This document shows, piece after piece, positions 32,892 to 41,475 of a stretch of 50,826 bases of DNA. How positions within the stretch are numbered: position 1 is the first letter of the stretch; each line of letters starts with the position of its first letter. Under the pieces are notes generated by a model. The model was not told where the DNA came from, ran no database searches, and saw only the letters and a program-made list of their open reading frames with translations. The position numbers were made by a program, and so were the translations under genes. The stretch comes from Gammaproteobacteria bacterium (GTDB lineage Bacteria; Pseudomonadota; Gammaproteobacteria; JAGOUN01), in the NCBI GenBank assembly GCA_021208965.1, contig JAJOJD010000059.1:1-50826 (forward strand). Reading direction: 5' to 3'.

Positions 32892-33584
32892 ATGTTAAAA
32901 AATTTTTGTGTTCTTCATTGTGCCTTATCGCGGTTTCTTTTCTTTTGAGCGCATGCCAAGGTATAACGAAAAAAAGCCGCTTTGCCGATGCAAAAAAATG
33001 CTAGTCAGGCATCGAATATCAATGTCAAGACGCGTTCAACGTCGTATATTTACTTTTCACCTATGTCATTAGAAGAGCGTACCGTTTATATTGCGATCAA
33101 AAATGATGCTGACAACGTTGATTTTAATCTACGGCCTTGGTTAGTGCAAAGTTTAGAGCAAAAATCTTTCAGAGTGGTGGATCATATTGATGAAGCTAAT
33201 ATTGTTCTGAGAGCCAATTTATTGCGAGTAGGAAAAGTTAATCCCAATGACATAGAAGAACTTTTAGATTCTGAGTTTGGCAATAGTACGCAAATTCTAT
33301 CCCCTGCATTAGAGCAAGACAAACATCAATATGATGGTGTTGTCATCGATTTACAGTATTTTGCGCGTAAACATTTGCGTCAGGCACATCAGAACATCCC
33401 CCGCTTGTCGATGGAGCATTTGAGCGATGTTCAGCTTCTTTTAATCTGCAATTCAGCACAGTGGGAACGTTTTCAAGCACGAATTGTCGCTATTGCTATG
33501 GATAGATCGTCTAGTCACGAAAAAGTATATGCGGCACTTGGGGAGGCAATCACACAAGCAAATACAGGAATGATTAAGCCGTAG
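32892..33584 (+). pseudogene. TraT-like complement-resistance/surface-exclusion lipoprotein with a frame-disrupted signal peptide
   Basis: The long intact frame (ATG 32988 to 33584) encodes NVKTRSTSYIYFSP, RTVYIAIKNDADNVDF, FRVVDHIDEANIVLRANLL and a C-terminal helix, which follow the order of TraT proteins (outer-membrane lipoproteins first found on F-type plasmids). TraT needs a lipoprotein signal. Immediately upstream, in another frame, lies FLCSSLCLIAVSFLLSACQG, a textbook lipobox signal, which runs into the body at the A7 tract 32992-32998; with six A the frames join as FADAKNASQASN. A second one-base change at the A6T5 tract 32897-32907 would link the signal to the ATG at 32892. Both repairs give about 230 residues, normal for TraT. 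As read, the intact part would stay cytosolic. Confidence 0.65.
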
Positions 33585-33592
33585 ATTATAGA

Positions 33593-33763
33593 GTTCGTTT
33601 GAGAACGGACAATTGCTTCTTTGCGAATTTCTTCCTCAAGATAGATCATTGAGTACGAACGAAGTTCTTCATAACGATCAATATTGTAAATTGGAAGCGA
33701 ACAACCAATTTTCCGCGTTATTTTCGAATATAATTGTAAATTACTGGGAAAGAAAAGATACAA
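33593..33763 (-). pseudogene. Remnant of an AAA/DUF4143-type ATPase
   Basis: The minus-strand frame contains IGCSLPIYNIDRYEELRSYS followed by MIYLEEEIRKEAIVR. This matches the stretch GQLPAVKKHDMPKAYLSSYV / TTYLREEVLQEGLTR of the complete ATPase at 47639 in this window in order and spacing. Nothing else of the protein is present on either side: no Walker motifs and no C-terminal nuclease-like domain. It is read as a short decayed fragment. The frame continues for 24 codons antisense to the TraT-like gene, which is not counted. The match covers only about 40 residues. Confidence 0.45.
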
Positions 33764-33852
33764 GATTAATAATAATCTGGTATTTTTAGCATTAACACCC
33801 TAGCTTAACGCCTGCATTTTTTTGGCAATTCCTATGGCCTATGAAAATCTTG

Positions 33853-34869
33853 TTATGCTATGGAATCAATAAGACGACGAGAGGCATAATAGGCGCAGCC
33901 CATCAATGCGTACTCAGGTCCGACCATAACGTGCAAGGGGAATTTTTCTCTCTCTTTTTGATACGCTGGGCAGGAATAGATACCTTCAAATAACTCTGCT
34001 TGATCACACACGCCCATATTTTTTAAAATAACGCCCCCAGTGAACCAAATGCCGCCACTGGGCATAAACATCAGTTGCACGGTGCTAATAAATAAACCGA
34101 GATACCAAGCTAGCATTTTCATTGTTTCCATATTTTTACCCTGTGTCATGGTATGGCTAATTTCTTCTGGCGTCATTTGGCGGTGTCCCGTTAAAAAATG
34201 GTGAATTCTTGCAACACCTCGACCAGATAATACCTGTTCAAATGTCAATACGTTTCCTTGAGGTAAGCCTCTTTCACGTTTTAAAAAATCGATAAAGTCA
34301 TTGTGGCGTTGTTGATCTGCTGTATTCGCTTTGGGTGGGAGTGTGAGCCCAATATGACCAGCCTCGTTGCTTCCTAACCAAAAATCCCCGTTGGCTAAGA
34401 GTACAATGTCTTTTAAACCTAAACCGGTGCCGACCCCAAATACGACTCTTCGCCCAAAAGGATCTAGGGCGCCGTCAACGATGGTTTTAATATTAGCCGG
34501 TTGTTGTAAATATGAGGTAAACGTAGCGCATGCCACGGCGGCATAGTCATGAATAATTTCAATATTTTTCCATTGCTGTTGTTTTTCTATCCTCGCGATG
34601 TCCATAGGGTAAGGGTAGCGGGCTTCTAACTCGATGTGATGGCCATTATAGCGCCCTGCCGCCGCAATACAGATGGCATCTGCATGCGACATCGTATAAT
34701 GCAGACGATGCTCAATTTGAGTCACTAACTCATCCAGACTAGAGCAGTCGCGCAATGGGACTCGAGTGCTGCAAATGCAGTTAAATTTATCCATCTCAAC
34801 ATCAAAATGAATAAGGGCAGCTGCACATTTTGTTGCGCCTAAGTCCCAAACAACAAAGGTTTTATGCAT
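33853..34869 (-). CDS. glk: Glucokinase
   Basis: Glk phosphorylates glucose with ATP. The protein belongs to the proteobacterial glucokinase family: N-terminal phosphate loop [15 protein letters not shown], catalytic Asp in [34 protein letters not shown] and the C-terminal [10 protein letters not shown]. The N-terminal loop reads DLGAT rather than DLGGT. The chosen start ATG 34869 lies inside the last codons of ppa and gives 338 residues; the frame is open to 34941 within ppa but that extension is not conserved. It is the last gene of the run pnp-HIT-trhO-ppa-glk. Confidence 0.88.
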   Translation of the reverse strand: MHKTFVVWDLGATKCAAALIHFDVEMDKFNCICSTRVPLRDCSSLDELVTQIEHRLHYTMSHADAICIAAAGRYNGHHIELEARYPYPMDIARIEKQQQWKNIEIIHDYAAVACATFTSYLQQPANIKTIVDGALDPFGRRVVFGVGTGLGLKDIVLLANGDFWLGSNEAGHIGLTLPPKANTADQQRHNDFIDFLKRERGLPQGNVLTFEQVLSGRGVARIHHFLTGHRQMTPEEISHTMTQGKNMETMKMLAWYLGLFISTVQLMFMPSGGIWFTGGVILKNMGVCDQAELFEGIYSCPAYQKEREKFPLHVMVGPEYALMGCAYYASRRLIDSIA

Positions 34870-35401
34870 GTTCCTTTTTGAACCGTTGAACACTTTCTTC
34901 GATTTCTTTTTGTGCAGCATCCGCTTCTTCCCATCCGTCAACCTTAACCCACTTGCCGGCTTCTAAGTCTTTGTAGTGGGTAAAAAAATGCTCGATCATC
35001 GACAACAAATGTTGACCTACGTCTTGAGGGTTGCGAACGTGGTCATATAAGCCTGTTAATTTTTTAACAGGTACGGCAAGAAGCTTGGCATCAGGGCCGG
35101 ATTCATCTGTCGTACGTAATAAACCAATCGTTCGGCAACGAATTACAGAGCCTGGGATTAAAGGATATGGGCAAACGACTAAGACATCCACAGGGTCTCC
35201 ATCTCCTGATAAAGTTTGTGGGATATAGCCATAATCACAGGGGTAAATCATACTTGTTCCTAAAAAACGATCAACATTTAATTGACCAGTTTCTTTGCAG
35301 ACTTCGTATTTGACCGGGTTGCTATTACGCGGAATTTCTATGACAACGTTAAAGTCATGGGGGATGTCTTTTCCTGCGGTCAGTTTCGTGAATAAGCTCA
35401 T
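34862..35401 (-). CDS. ppa: Inorganic pyrophosphatase
   Basis: Ppa hydrolyses pyrophosphate and pulls biosynthetic reactions forward. This is the family I enzyme: [11 protein letters not shown], the metal-binding signature DGDPVDVLV, and the conserved [13 protein letters not shown]. The length is 179 residues. ATG 35401 is chosen because AAGGAG lies 8 bases upstream; the frame is open to 35470 inside trhO. It lies 13 bases after trhO and overlaps glk by 8 bases. Confidence 0.97.
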   Translation of the reverse strand: MSLFTKLTAGKDIPHDFNVVIEIPRNSNPVKYEVCKETGQLNVDRFLGTSMIYPCDYGYIPQTLSGDGDPVDVLVVCPYPLIPGSVIRCRTIGLLRTTDESGPDAKLLAVPVKKLTGLYDHVRNPQDVGQHLLSMIEHFFTHYKDLEAGKWVKVDGWEEADAAQKEIEESVQRFKKEHA

Positions 35402-35414
35402 TATCGTTTCTCCT

Positions 35415-36284
35415 TTATTGATTATGGGTTTGTTGGCATCGGTCATAGCGTCGTTTATGCGGTTTTCCATGAATACATTTTGGACATGAGATGTTAGGAA
35501 TGTAATCGGGAGAATCTAATTCGTTGAGATTGACCGGAAATCCACACACATGACACTGAGCGGCTCCTGTCGGTTCTAGCCGTTTATTGAGAGCGATGCG
35601 TTCATCAAACACAAAACAATCGCCTTGCCAATGTTCGCCGCCTGTTTCTTCAAAGTATTTTAAAATACCACCATCAATTTGGTAGACATGTTTAAAGCCT
35701 TTTTGCTCCATCATGATGGAGGCTTTTTCGCAACGAACACCACCAGTGCAAAACATGACAATTGGTTTTTCTTTTAAAGAGGGGTCCAAACCATCAACAA
35801 ACTCAGGAAATTCTTGAAAATTATCAATTTTGGGGTCGATGGCGTTTTCGAATGTTCCAAAATCAACCTCATAATCGTTGCGTGTATCGAGGACAACAAC
35901 GTCGCGACCTTCATCTAGCCAAGTTTTAAATTCGCTCGGTTTAATATGTTTGCCTGTTTGCTGGACCCGGTCAACCGAGGGAATGCCCATCGTAATGATT
36001 TCCGGTTTGATACGTACACGCATACGTTTGAATGGAACGGTTTCAGAAAAAGACTCTTTAAACACGATGTCCGTAAAGCAGGGATCTTTTCGTAGTTCAC
36101 GAGAAAAAAGATCAATTTGGTCGCGTGTGCCGGCGATCATGATATTAATTCCTTCTTGACTTAATAAGATCGTTCCTAGCAAATACATATGCTTACACAG
36201 CATTAAAAAGTATTCTTTGCGTTTTTCTAATTGATCTAAAGCAACAAATTTATAGGTACTAACATTGACAATATGTTTTGTCAT
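35415..36284 (-). CDS. trhO: tRNA uridine(34) hydroxylase TrhO (rhodanese-domain, UPF0176)
   Basis: TrhO hydroxylates U34 of some tRNAs using oxygen, on the way to 5-carboxymethoxyuridine. The 289-residue protein has the N-terminal acylphosphatase-like part ([27 protein letters not shown]), a rhodanese domain with the catalytic cysteine in [26 protein letters not shown], and a C-terminal cysteine pair set (CHVCG ... CPKC) of this family. The start overlaps the HIT gene stop by 4 bases. No defect is visible. Confidence 0.93.
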   Translation of the reverse strand: MTKHIVNVSTYKFVALDQLEKRKEYFLMLCKHMYLLGTILLSQEGINIMIAGTRDQIDLFSRELRKDPCFTDIVFKESFSETVPFKRMRVRIKPEIITMGIPSVDRVQQTGKHIKPSEFKTWLDEGRDVVVLDTRNDYEVDFGTFENAIDPKIDNFQEFPEFVDGLDPSLKEKPIVMFCTGGVRCEKASIMMEQKGFKHVYQIDGGILKYFEETGGEHWQGDCFVFDERIALNKRLEPTGAAQCHVCGFPVNLNELDSPDYIPNISCPKCIHGKPHKRRYDRCQQTHNQ

Positions 36285-36610
36285 AACTGTTTTCCTCCTA
36301 ATAAATGTAAATGAATGTGATAAATAATTTGACCGCCGTGTAGGTTACAATTCATGAGTACACGATAACCGTCATCGGCAATAGATTGTTTTTTCGCTAA
36401 GTGGGCGGCTGTCGTGAATAAATGACCAATTAATGACTCATCTTCAAGGGATACATCGTTAATTGTTGAAATATGTTTTTTCGGGACAATTAACTGATGT
36501 ATCGGTGCTTTCGGATGAAGATCATTAAAAGCGACAACGAGATCATCTTCATACACATATGAAGTCTGTGTTTGTTTGCCGATGATACTGCAAAATAAGC
36601 AATCTGACAT
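36281..36610 (-). CDS. HIT-family nucleotide-binding protein (HinT-like)
   Basis: A 109-residue histidine-triad protein, probably a purine nucleoside phosphoramidase. It shows the N-terminal CLFCSIIGKQ (a Cys pair), VVAFNDLHPKAPIHQLIVPKKHI, and the triad HIHLHLLGG. It begins 9 bases after pnp and overlaps trhO by 4 bases, so it is part of the same minus-strand run. Confidence 0.93.
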   Translation of the reverse strand: MSDCLFCSIIGKQTQTSYVYEDDLVVAFNDLHPKAPIHQLIVPKKHISTINDVSLEDESLIGHLFTTAAHLAKKQSIADDGYRVLMNCNLHGGQIIYHIHLHLLGGKQL

Positions 36611-36619
36611 AAAATTGTA

Positions 36620-38701
36620 TTACATACCTTTCATGGTTAATTTGATTTTACCTTGACGATCCACTTCTAGCACGCGAACAGTCACGATTTGGCCTTCTTG
36701 TAAATAGTCCGCAACATTATTCACGCGTTCTTCTGAAATTTGTGAAATGTGAACCAAACCATCTTTACCTGGTTTTAAATTCACGAATGCCCCAAATTCG
36801 ACAATCCTCACGACTTTGCCTTGATACTGACTGCCTTCTTCAATTTCCATGGTAATTTGACGAACGCGTTCACACGCAGCCTCGCCGTCTTCTTGATTTT
36901 GAGCCGCGATTTTCACCAGGCCTGTTTCAGAAATATCGATAGTAGTATGCGTAGATTCCGTAATAGACTTAATCGTTTCACCGCCTTTACCAATAACATC
37001 TTTGATTTGCTCGGGTTTAATTTGAACCGTCATAATCATGGGGGCGTGTTTAGATAATGCCTGTCGTGGTCCTGTAATAGCCGACTCCATTAAACCTAAA
37101 ATATGCAAACGACCTTGTTGAGCTTGTGATAAGGCTTTTTCCATAATATCAAAAGTAATTCCATCAATTTTGATATCCATTTGCAGTGCAGTAATACCTT
37201 CGCGTGTTCCTGCTACTTTAAAATCCATATCGCCTAAGTGATCTTCATCACCAAGGATATCGGTAATAACCGCGTACTGATCGCCTTCTTTGATCAAGCC
37301 CATGGCAATGCCCGCAACATGTGCCTTGGTTGGAACGCCAGCATCCATGAGTGCCAAGCTGGTTCCGCAGACAGAAGCCATCGAGCTTGAGCCATTAGAT
37401 TCCGTAATTTCAGAGACGGCGCGAATGACATAAGGAAAGGCATCTAAGTTTTCGGGCACAACCGCTTGAACGCCTCGACGTGCAAGACGACCGTGACCAA
37501 TTTCGCGGCGTTTAGGCGCATTCGATGGGCCAGTTTCTCCAACACAGTAGGGAGGAAAATTGTAGTGTAACATAAACGTTTCACGATATTCCCCGTCTAG
37601 CGCGTCAACTAATTGACCATCTTTGTCTGTGCCTAATGTCACGACAACAAGGGCTTGTGTTTCACCGCGTGTAAACAATACCGATCCATGCGCGCGAGGG
37701 AGCAGACCTAACTCTATCGTAATGGGCCGTACGGTTAAGTGGTCGCGCCCATCGATGCGTGGTTTATTCGCTAAAATACGGCCGCGCACAATATCACTTT
37801 CCATAGAAAAAATAATGTCTTCAATCGCTTTTGCTGAAGGCGCTGTATCCGCGCCTGTAGCAAAAGTATTGACGGCTTTTGCTTTGGCGGAAGCAATACG
37901 TGCGTAGCGTTCTAGTTTTTCTTGTATTTGATAAGCGGATTCTAGCTCAGTGCGAACAAGGTCGCTGACTTCTTGGATGAGGGCATGATTTTTCGGAGCA
38001 GGTGACCAATTCCAAGGTGCTGCCGCAACGTCACGTGAAAAATCATCAATGGCATGATTCACGGTTTGCAAATGGTCATGACCAAAGCGTAGCGCTTCTA
38101 ACATTTGTTGTTCTGACAGTTGTTTGGCTTCGGATTCAACCATTAAGACGGCATTTTTTGTGCCGGCAATGACTAAATCAAGATCGGATCGCTGGATATC
38201 TTTAAACGATGGATTTAACACCCAAGCGTTATCAATCCGGCCGACACGAGCGGCAGCGATTGGCCCGCCAAAAGGGAGACCAGAGATAGAAAGAGCAGCA
38301 GCCGAGCCAATCATCGCGGGGATATCGCCTGGAACGTTCGGGTCCAATGAAACCAAGGTGGCGGTTATTTGAATTTCATTAAAAAATCCTTCTGGAAATA
38401 AGGGGCGTAAGGCACGGTCAATTAAACGACTGGTTAATGTTTCATTTTCGCTAGGACGACCTTCGCGTTTAAAATGCCCCCCCGGGATTTGGCCAGCTGC
38501 GTAAGTGCGTTCTAAATAGTTAACAGTTAATGGAAAGAAATCTTGGCCGACAGCAACGTCTTTCTTAGCCACCATGGAGACAGAAACAATCGTTTCCCCC
38601 ATCGTTACCCATACAGAAGCAGTAGCTTGTTTAGCAATTCGCCCTGTTTCTAAGGTGATAGTATGTTGGCCATATTGAAAAGTTTTTCTAGTAATATTCA
38701 C
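36620..38701 (-). CDS. pnp: Polyribonucleotide nucleotidyltransferase (PNPase)
   Basis: PNPase degrades RNA 3' to 5' by phosphorolysis and is part of the degradosome. The 693-residue protein has both RNase PH domains, the active-site stretch [16 protein letters not shown], a KH domain ([17 protein letters not shown]) and a C-terminal S1 domain ([20 protein letters not shown]). It lies downstream of rpsO with a hairpin between them, as in other gammaproteobacteria, where RNase III and PNPase autoregulate the message; that regulation is inferred by analogy. Confidence 0.98.
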   Translation of the reverse strand: MNITRKTFQYGQHTITLETGRIAKQATASVWVTMGETIVSVSMVAKKDVAVGQDFFPLTVNYLERTYAAGQIPGGHFKREGRPSENETLTSRLIDRALRPLFPEGFFNEIQITATLVSLDPNVPGDIPAMIGSAAALSISGLPFGGPIAAARVGRIDNAWVLNPSFKDIQRSDLDLVIAGTKNAVLMVESEAKQLSEQQMLEALRFGHDHLQTVNHAIDDFSRDVAAAPWNWSPAPKNHALIQEVSDLVRTELESAYQIQEKLERYARIASAKAKAVNTFATGADTAPSAKAIEDIIFSMESDIVRGRILANKPRIDGRDHLTVRPITIELGLLPRAHGSVLFTRGETQALVVVTLGTDKDGQLVDALDGEYRETFMLHYNFPPYCVGETGPSNAPKRREIGHGRLARRGVQAVVPENLDAFPYVIRAVSEITESNGSSSMASVCGTSLALMDAGVPTKAHVAGIAMGLIKEGDQYAVITDILGDEDHLGDMDFKVAGTREGITALQMDIKIDGITFDIMEKALSQAQQGRLHILGLMESAITGPRQALSKHAPMIMTVQIKPEQIKDVIGKGGETIKSITESTHTTIDISETGLVKIAAQNQEDGEAACERVRQITMEIEEGSQYQGKVVRIVEFGAFVNLKPGKDGLVHISQISEERVNNVADYLQEGQIVTVRVLEVDRQGKIKLTMKGM

Positions 38702-38712
38702 GTGGATTCCTT

Positions 38713-38750
38713 AATAAAAATAAAGGGCGAAGCAGTTGCACTGTTCGCCC
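38713..38750 (-). terminator. rpsO-pnp intergenic hairpin with T-rich tail
   Basis: On the minus strand GGGCGAA (38750-38744) pairs with TTCGCCC (38731-38725), extended by CAG/CTG with one bulged base, followed by TTTATTTTTATT (38724-38713). This is a good intrinsic terminator for rpsO; as in E. coli it could be partial and let RNA polymerase into pnp. Confidence 0.75.
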
Positions 38751-38782
38751 ATAAAAGTTATGCATTCATACAAAATTGGATA

Positions 38783-39049
38783 TTAAAACTTATCACGAAT
38801 CTGAAGTTTCTCAATAATGCTGCGGTAACGCTCTAAATGATTTTTGTGTAAATATTTAAGTAATTTGTTGCGGTGAGCAACCCGGCGCATTAACCCGCGG
38901 CGTGAGTGAAAATCGAAGCGACGAGCCTTCATGTGCTCAGTTAGGCGCAAAATATGTTGTGTGGCTAACGCGATTTGTACTTCTGGTGAACCGGTATCTG
39001 TGGCACCGGTAACTTGGTATTGACGAACAACTTCTGATGTATCGATCAC
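38783..39049 (-). CDS. rpsO: 30S ribosomal protein S15
   Basis: S15 binds 16S rRNA early in small-subunit assembly. The 88-residue protein has TGSPEVQIALATQHILRLTEH, the conserved HSRRGLMRRVAHRNKLLKYL, and the C-terminal helix. The start is GTG at 39049, with GAGGT 6 bases upstream; the usual first residues follow directly. It is the head of the rpsO-pnp unit. Confidence 0.98.
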   Translation of the reverse strand: MIDTSEVVRQYQVTGATDTGSPEVQIALATQHILRLTEHMKARRFDFHSRRGLMRRVAHRNKLLKYLHKNHLERYRSIIEKLQIRDKF

Positions 39050-39080
39050 TTTTTGACCTCTTTCCTATTTTAAGCCAGCT

Positions 39081-39109
39081 ATTTTACCTGGTTGCTGAAT
39101 GATCTACAA
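39081..39109 (-). promoter_or_regulatory. Sigma-70-like promoter for rpsO
   Basis: Read on the minus strand: TTGTAG (39109-39104), a 17-base spacer, then TAAAAT (39086-39081), about 32 bases before the GTG start of rpsO. Spacing and -10 agree with the housekeeping consensus. Confidence 0.6.
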
Positions 39110-39124
39110 GCACATTTTTTTACT

Positions 39125-39154
39125 TTGAGCAGATAAATTTATTTTAAATATAAT
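39125..39154 (+). promoter_or_regulatory. Sigma-70-like promoter for the unknown gene at 39223
   Basis: TTGAGC (39125-39130) and a perfect TATAAT (39149-39154) are separated by 18 bases. Transcription would start near 39161, leaving a leader of about 62 bases before the ATG. Confidence 0.55.
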
Positions 39155-39155
39155 A

Positions 39156-39216
39156 ATTCCTTAATGTATATATACTAAACATTTTATGTTTAAAATAATA
39201 ACAAATATTAAGGAAT
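39156..39216 (+). promoter_or_regulatory. Inverted repeat and nested hairpin in the leader, covering the ribosome-binding site
   Basis: ATTCCTTAAT (39156-39165) is perfectly complementary to ATTAAGGAAT (39207-39216). The right arm contains the ribosome-binding site AAGGA (39210-39214). Between the arms TAAACAT (39176-39182) and ATGTTTA (39186-39192) form a 7-bp hairpin with a 3-base loop. If the transcript includes the left arm, the site would be masked; the predicted start falls within the left arm, so an operator is the alternative. Confidence 0.45.
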
Positions 39217-39222
39217 ACACTT

Positions 39223-39894
39223 ATGTTTACGCCTCCAAAAAACCAACATCAACGTCCGAATTACTATGACTATTATTCTAATACGACAGATAGCGATAAC
39301 ACGCTATTGTTTACGCCCCAAAAAAACCAACATCAACGTCCGAATTACTATGACTATTATTCTAATACGACAGATAGCGATAACACGGTATATAGTTCTG
39401 TGAATAAAAAACAACGATTAGTAGAAAAAGCAAATGCGCCGCTTTATTATTTTAACCCATCACCTGCGGATAAAAATAGAATTGAACAGAGGAGATTGGC
39501 GCCAGGCTACCGAAGAAAAGAAGAGGAGGCTGAAAAACTTTTTTTCGATATCACTCAGATGAAGGATAAATTAGAACTTAATAATTTATATCGTGATGAA
39601 CGTACTGTTAAAAAACTACCCGGTGCAACAGAAGTTAAATTATTTCGATTTGTTATTACTGACACAGCACAGCTGAGACTGGGGCCAAATCAAGATTTTG
39701 AATATTACTCTCATGGCAGTATGGCTAATGGTGGTGGTGTATTCGCCGCTGGAGAAATGGGCTTTGATCAAACAGGCAAACTTCGTTATGTGAGTAATAC
39801 AACAGGACATTATCGCGTCCCTCAAGAGAGTTTGCTTTATGTGTTGTATCCTTATTTGATGGATCAATATAATTATTCATTAGAGGATATTTAA
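39223..39894 (+). CDS. Unknown protein with duplicated 28-residue N-terminal unit; candidate accessory/effector protein
   Basis: The 223-residue product begins with two near-identical 28-residue units (FTPPKNQHQRPNYYDYY ... DSDNT). The C-terminal part has a recognisable pattern, FEYYSHGSMANGGGVFAAGE followed by MGFDQTGKLRYVSNTTGHYR and then LLYVLYPYL, of the kind seen in scattered orphan proteins of host-associated bacteria, with a Gly-rich strand, a GHYR motif and a following helix. Its function is unknown to me. There is no signal peptide or membrane segment. The frame stops at TAA 39892 but continues open for 72 codons beyond it. It has its own promoter and a structured leader with AAGGA about 8 bases before the ATG. 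It stands alone between rpsO and the minus-strand glycosyltransferase. Confidence 0.65.
   Translation: MFTPPKNQHQRPNYYDYYSNTTDSDNTLLFTPQKNQHQRPNYYDYYSNTTDSDNTVYSSVNKKQRLVEKANAPLYYFNPSPADKNRIEQRRLAPGYRRKEEEAEKLFFDITQMKDKLELNNLYRDERTVKKLPGATEVKLFRFVITDTAQLRLGPNQDFEYYSHGSMANGGGVFAAGEMGFDQTGKLRYVSNTTGHYRVPQESLLYVLYPYLMDQYNYSLEDI
39226..39393 (+). repeat. Tandem duplication of an 84-base in-frame unit
   Basis: Unit 1 (39226-39309) and unit 2 (39310-39393) differ at only two positions near the start and a few at the end of the unit. Each encodes 28 residues rich in Tyr, Asn and Asp. The near identity at synonymous sites implies a recent duplication. Confidence 0.95.
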
Positions 39895-40113
39895 AGTCTT
39901 TATCAGGGAACGTGGACAAGGTCTCAAGAAGATAACGAGGATGAATCTGAGTATTCATGTGAGCTTGTGGGCGAAAGATTTGATTACACTCAATGTTTAG
40001 CCATAATATCAGTCAACGATAAGCAAAATATTACAGAAAATCCTGCTAGTATTTATTCTACACCGTCGAAATCAAGGACAAACACGTCAGATTTTTCGTA
40101 TGTCACGCCGTAA
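39895..40113 (+). other. In-frame open extension beyond the TAA stop of the preceding gene
   Basis: Directly after TAA (39892-39894) the same frame stays open for 72 codons to TAA 40111-40113, encoding SLYQGTWTRSQEDNEDES and ending TSDFSYVTP. There is no start codon and ribosome-binding site suited to a separate gene near its beginning. The polar composition resembles the upstream part. It is either a tail cut off by a nonsense mutation or a read-through region; a chance open stretch of this length is possible but less likely in such AT-rich DNA. Confidence 0.5.
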
Positions 40114-40147
40114 AATAAAAGCCTGTCATGTTGATAGTGATGGGCTT
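40113..40147 (-). terminator. Intrinsic terminator after the minus-strand glycosyltransferase
   Basis: AAGCCTGTCA (40119-40128) pairs with TGATGGGCTT (40138-40147) as a 10-bp stem with two G-T wobbles and a 9-base loop. On the minus strand it is followed by TTTTATTTTA. Position suits termination of the operon ending at 40162. Confidence 0.55.
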
Positions 40148-40161
40148 ACTCGAAAATATCG

Positions 40162-41472
40162 TCAACGTTGATCATATGTACTTTTCAAGCGTTCGGCATA
40201 AGCCTGTCGACTAAAATGCTGAGCGCGTGCGAGTCCTTTTTTGGATAGTTCATCGCAGAGCTTGTCATTTGTTGCTAATTGGCGAATAGCGTCCGCTATT
40301 TGGGCAATATCATAAGGACTGACCAATAATGCCGCATCACCAGCAATTTCAGGAAGACTCGTCACATTCGACGTCATAACGGGTACGCCTCGAGACATGG
40401 CTTCTAATACAGGTAAACCGAAACCTTCATACAGTGACGGAAAAAGTAGCGCTTTGGCATGGCTCATTAAGGCGTGTAACGCATAATCCGTGACATAATT
40501 AAGATAAATCACTCGATCTGTATATTTTTTTAACATTTCGCGCTCTTTTTCCGATTGCCAAGCCAGCGGTCCCGCGATCACTAGCTTTTCAGCGACATTC
40601 GCACTCATAAATCCTTCTAGCAAGCGAATCACATTTTTCTTAGGCTCAATTGCGCCAACAAATAGAAAATAACTTTTTGGTGATAAGCCAAATTGACCCC
40701 GTAATTGATTTTCTAAAAAAGTCTTGTCATCAGGAGAAGATCGAGAATGTAAGGAAATACTTTGATAAGCATTAATGACTTTTTCCTCAGGAAGCGATAG
40801 GTAGTTTATAATATCGTGGCGAGAAAACTCAGAAACAGTCACGAGTTTATCGGCTGAATGTACGATTTTTTGTATTAGATCGTAGAAAAATTTTTTATTG
40901 TCTTGCGTTGTATACGGCAATCGCAGAGGAATTAAATCATGAATGGTGTAGTAGTTTTTAGCCCCTACTACTCTGATTGGAATCGGGCATGTCCAATGCA
41001 TGATATCCGGTGTTGGCGATAGTTTGATCGGTAGCAAACGGCGAAAAAGCATAAAATAACACTGTGCTAAACGATATAAACTTCCACTATTGTAAACGGT
41101 GTTAAACGTGGGAAGTTTGTTTTTCATGTCTTCATTTTCGACGACGCCAGAAAAAGAGCGTTGTTTTATTTTTGGGGGACGAATAAAGTATAAGAGGCTT
41201 TTAATGAAATAAAAAGGAATTAAAAAATAGTGGACCATGCTTTCTCGTGGCCGTCGTTCTTTTTCTGACGCTTTATTGAGTGCGTCATAAAAAACCGCTT
41301 CATATAACACATCAGGGAATTTATCATTGATTTTTTTATCAAATAGAATGCTTAATGAGTAACCTGTCTTTTGTAAGTAATCTCCAAGGTTGCGGGCATA
41401 TGTCGCAATACCGGTACCTTTACTCAAGGATAGATTCAGTCCATCAATACAAACGTGTTGTTTTTTTGTCAT
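40162..41472 (-). CDS. GT4-family glycosyltransferase
   Basis: A 436-residue retaining glycosyltransferase with two Rossmann folds. The N-terminus has the glycine-rich acceptor loop SKGTGIATYARNL; the C-terminal half has FLFVGAIEPKKNVIRLLEGF and the donor-binding SLYEGFGLPVLEAMSRGVPV with the E-x7-E pair, then SLPEIAGDAALLVSP. No membrane segment is clear. It follows the membrane glycosyltransferase by 3 bases and is near a sulfotransferase, so a role in a surface polysaccharide or glycolipid is likely; donor and acceptor are unknown. Confidence 0.9.
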   Translation of the reverse strand: MTKKQHVCIDGLNLSLSKGTGIATYARNLGDYLQKTGYSLSILFDKKINDKFPDVLYEAVFYDALNKASEKERRPRESMVHYFLIPFYFIKSLLYFIRPPKIKQRSFSGVVENEDMKNKLPTFNTVYNSGSLYRLAQCYFMLFRRLLPIKLSPTPDIMHWTCPIPIRVVGAKNYYTIHDLIPLRLPYTTQDNKKFFYDLIQKIVHSADKLVTVSEFSRHDIINYLSLPEEKVINAYQSISLHSRSSPDDKTFLENQLRGQFGLSPKSYFLFVGAIEPKKNVIRLLEGFMSANVAEKLVIAGPLAWQSEKEREMLKKYTDRVIYLNYVTDYALHALMSHAKALLFPSLYEGFGLPVLEAMSRGVPVMTSNVTSLPEIAGDAALLVSPYDIAQIADAIRQLATNDKLCDELSKKGLARAQHFSRQAYAERLKSTYDQR

Positions 41473-41475
41473 TTT

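Noticed and set aside
33515-33592. Continuation of the minus-strand frame under the TraT-like gene
   Set aside because: This part is only the complement of the TraT-like C-terminus and has no match to DUF4143 proteins, so it is not counted in the remnant.
39226-39393. Two long direct repeats considered as an element boundary or array
   Set aside because: The units are head to tail, in frame and coding, with no target duplication or transposase; a simple gene-internal duplication.
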